NCBI GenBank assembly: GCA_016214285.1
Contig: JACROV010000104.1
Span: forward strand, 1-51,989
Direction of reading: 5' to 3'
Length of the DNA stretch: 51,989 nucleotides
DNA from: Candidatus Omnitrophota bacterium
GTDB taxonomy: Bacteria > Omnitrophota > Gorgyraeia > Zapsychrales > Zapsychraceae
In this document: in pieces, positions 50,751-51,989 of the stretch
How the letters are laid out: each line of letters opens with the position of its first letter
Position numbering within the stretch: the first letter of the stretch is position 1
Position numbers and translations under genes: made by a program
Notes under the pieces: generated by a model
Database searches by the model: none
What the model was told of the DNA's origin: nothing
The model's input: only the letters and a program-made list of their open reading frames with translations

Positions 50751-51016
50751 CCGTGCGCTGGAAACTGGTCTTCACCAAGCAGGCCCAAAAAGACGCCGGA
50801 AAACTGGCAAGGGCGGGCCTTAAGCCGCAAGCGGAGATCCTCCTGGAAATTCTCGCCACTGATCCGTTCCAGAATCCGCCTTCCTATGAAAAACTGGTCG
50901 GAGATCTGCAAGGCGCATATTCGCGAAGGATCAATATCCGGCACCGGCTTGTTTATCAGGTGTTGAAGAATATAAAAACGGTGAAAGTGGTCCGGATGTG
51001 GACGCATTATGAGTGA
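50726..51016 (+). CDS. YoeB/Txe family toxin (ribosome-dependent mRNA interferase)
   Basis: 96 residues. Matches YoeB/Txe: WKLVFTKQAQKDAGKLARAG, LLEILATDPFQNPPSYEKLV, then GDLQGAYSRRINIRHRLVYQ and RMWTHYE. The conserved Glu/Arg/His/Tyr residues of the catalytic site (RHRLVYQ, THYE) are there. The start may be ATG at 50726 or GTG at 50753, just after the antitoxin stop; the latter gives a more typical N-terminus. Translational coupling with the antitoxin is expected. Confidence 0.9.
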   Translation: MQQEINVVAVRWKLVFTKQAQKDAGKLARAGLKPQAEILLEILATDPFQNPPSYEKLVGDLQGAYSRRINIRHRLVYQVLKNIKTVKVVRMWTHYE

Positions 51017-51033
51017 TGGATCAGCGTCCGGAG

Positions 51034-51123
51034 ATTGCGTCCGCGCGGACGCAATTGGATGAATTTCGAACGCGCGTTCGAAATTGGCGTGTATGTGGAT
51101 TTCCGCCGCGCGGCGGAAATTGG
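51034..51123. repeat. Three tandem perfect palindromes with one shared architecture
   Basis: Palindromes at 51034-51055, 51062-51085 and 51099-51120 are perfect over 22, 24 and 22 bp. Each core is ATT-N5-CGCGCG-N5'-AAT followed by TGG, with N5 = GCGTC, TCGAA and TCCGC, each fully complementary to its N5' (GACGC, TTCGA, GCGGA). Different arms with complete compensation are visible directly. They can be read as peptides DCVRADAIG, NFERAFEIG and DFRRAAEIG, but the first is in a different frame from the other two. No gene is supported in 51017-51209. Confidence 0.9.
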
Positions 51124-51209
51124 CAGAATTAGTTATTGGGATTGTTGTCGGTTAGCAAAAAAAGGGATTAGGTACACATCATCAGAAGTAGAAAATAAGG
51201 GAGGAAAAT

Positions 51210-51818
51210 ATGTATGATTTTTTTGTTAAGCATTTTGATAAGATATCTCTTTTTCTGAAGGAGCCAATATTTTATGTCCTTGCAATAATTGTATAGGGTT
51301 ATGCCCTTGACTACCACTTCCAGCATACGATGGGCACGAAATCCTGTTGCACTGTTCATCAAAGGCATAACCCTATAATTGTATTCTTATTAGGGATGAA
51401 GTTTTTTCATGCTATGCATCAAGGCGAATTAGCAGAATTGCAACTAAAGGCAGAGCGATTAGACGCTTTGGAGAAAAAGTATGGAAAAGAGATTAAATCT
51501 TTGAGCAATGAACAGTTGGAACTCCTAAAAATAGTTTATGAACACCAGAAAACGACTCCCACAAATAAGGTTGTTATATCCTCAACGGATGGAGCTATTT
51601 TTGACGATCAAGCTAGAAAACTTACAGCGATAAATTTGGTTCGAGAAGTTTTTAAAAAGGAGCCAACGGAGAAGAATGCAATGGCTTTATCAGACTTAAT
51701 CTTGTCAATGCCTAGTGAATATATGAAATTGATCCCAGAGATGCGGTTTGATTCTCCGTTTGTAGTAAGAGTTACTCAGGAGGGAGTAGAAAAGTCAAAA
51801 GAATTTGAAAGTAAATAA
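51210..51818 (+). pseudogene. Small membrane-anchored protein gene split by the MITE
   Basis: From ATG 51210 (GGGAGG site five bases ahead) the frame reads MYDFFVKHFDKISLFLKEPI FYVLAIIV and hits TAG at the first codon of the element. Deleting the element and one 9-base duplicate restores a continuous frame: ...YVLAIIV-FLLGMKFFHAMHQG... giving about 172 residues with one membrane span, then a coiled-coil-like part (ELAELQLKAERLDALEKKYG) and a soluble C-terminus with FDSPFVVRVTQEGVEKSKEF. No family recognised. AT-richer than its neighbours, suggesting recent acquisition. A restart at the Met in LLGMKFF could still give a soluble fragment. Confidence 0.75.
51294..51375. mobile_element. 82-bp MITE-like element, copy 2
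   Basis: Same 82 bp as 2222-2303 in the same orientation. Flanked by direct repeats TAATTGTA (51286-51293 and 51376-51383), or 9-base ATAATTGTA (51285-51293 and 51375-51383). Terminal inverted repeat TAGGGTTATGCC. Unrelated target sites at the two copies, perfect duplications and full identity indicate recent transposition in trans. Confidence 0.9.
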
Positions 51819-51831
51819 ATTGACAGACAAG

Positions 51832-51861
51832 TGACAGCTATCTCCTAGAAAGATAGTGTCA
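51832..51861 (+). terminator. Stem-loop after the split gene, possible terminator
   Basis: TGACA (51832-51836) with TGTCA (51857-51861), and CTATCT (51838-51843) with AGATAG (51851-51856), with a one-base bulge and a seven-base loop. No T-run follows, so termination is uncertain. The last 130 bases of the window hold no gene I can support. Confidence 0.35.
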
Positions 51862-51989
51862 AAAGTTCTATGAAAAGTACACGTGGCGAGGGCGGATGAT
51901 ATGAAAATTTTTGATAAAGGATCTTGCAATTTTTTGTCACCCCCCGAATGTTTTAATCGGGAGTTGAGGAATATATAAACTGGATTTTG

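Noticed and set aside
51035-51217. 60-residue frame over the three palindromes
   Set aside because: TTG start inside the first palindrome, no ribosome binding site, and the first palindrome's peptide repeat is in a different frame. Kept only as a note in the palindrome entry.
51901-51978. 25-codon frame MKIFDKGSCNFLSPPEC... near the window end
   Set aside because: Very short, no good ribosome binding site, no likeness to a known peptide.

Overview
The window is a bacterial chromosome segment dominated by one very long informational gene block on the + strand. Gene content, the mostly tight spacing, Shine-Dalgarno sites and a Sec/PilT/LolA-like cell envelope point to a didermic, probably uncultivated bacterium. 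Overall style (RHS remnant, DUF4139-like protein, gene order, many palindromic repeats) reminds me of Candidatus Omnitrophota (former OP3) or a related PVC lineage; that placement is inference.

Region 1 (1-2650) is a graveyard of mobile DNA: the 3' part of an RHS/YD-repeat gene that breaks off near 770, a DDE integrase-type transposase on the - strand, the 5' stub of an IS4-like (DUF4372) transposase, and an 82-bp MITE-like element with target-site duplications. Region 2 (2654-11816) holds rplU-obg-proB-proA-nadD-phosphohexomutase-plsC, then rpsA and tyrS, mixing ribosome assembly, proline synthesis, NAD synthesis and lipid/sugar-phosphate metabolism. rpmA (L27), normally between rplU and obg, is absent.

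Region 3 (11933-42451) is the translation/transcription core: tRNA-Thr, rpmG, tRNA-Trp, secE, nusG, rplKAJL, rpoBC, then directly the str genes (rpsL, rpsG, fusA, tuf), S10, spc and alpha genes through rplQ. These classical operons are joined with very short gaps and several overlaps (rpoC/rpsL overlap by 59 bp). rpmD (L30) is absent from the spc block. Several ribosomal proteins carry lineage-specific tails, most strikingly a histidine-rich C-terminal tail on L17. The products build the ribosome, RNA polymerase and the Sec translocon, with Adk, Map and IF-1 as usual companions.

Region 4 (42452-50454) is accessory: a palindromic repeat cluster, an aspartate-type aminotransferase, PilT, an isocitrate-type dehydrogenase ending in a good terminator, a run of stem-loops, an exported LolA-like/TPR protein, an exported DUF4139-like protein and a PPP-type phosphatase. 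Region 5 (50458-51989) is a Phd/YefM-YoeB toxin-antitoxin pair, three tandem perfect palindromes that share one architecture but have different, fully compensated arms, and a small membrane-anchored protein gene split by the second identical 82-bp MITE copy.

The most unusual items are the three covarying palindromes (51034-51123) and the pair of identical mobile 82-bp elements whose insertion can be undone on paper to restore a gene.
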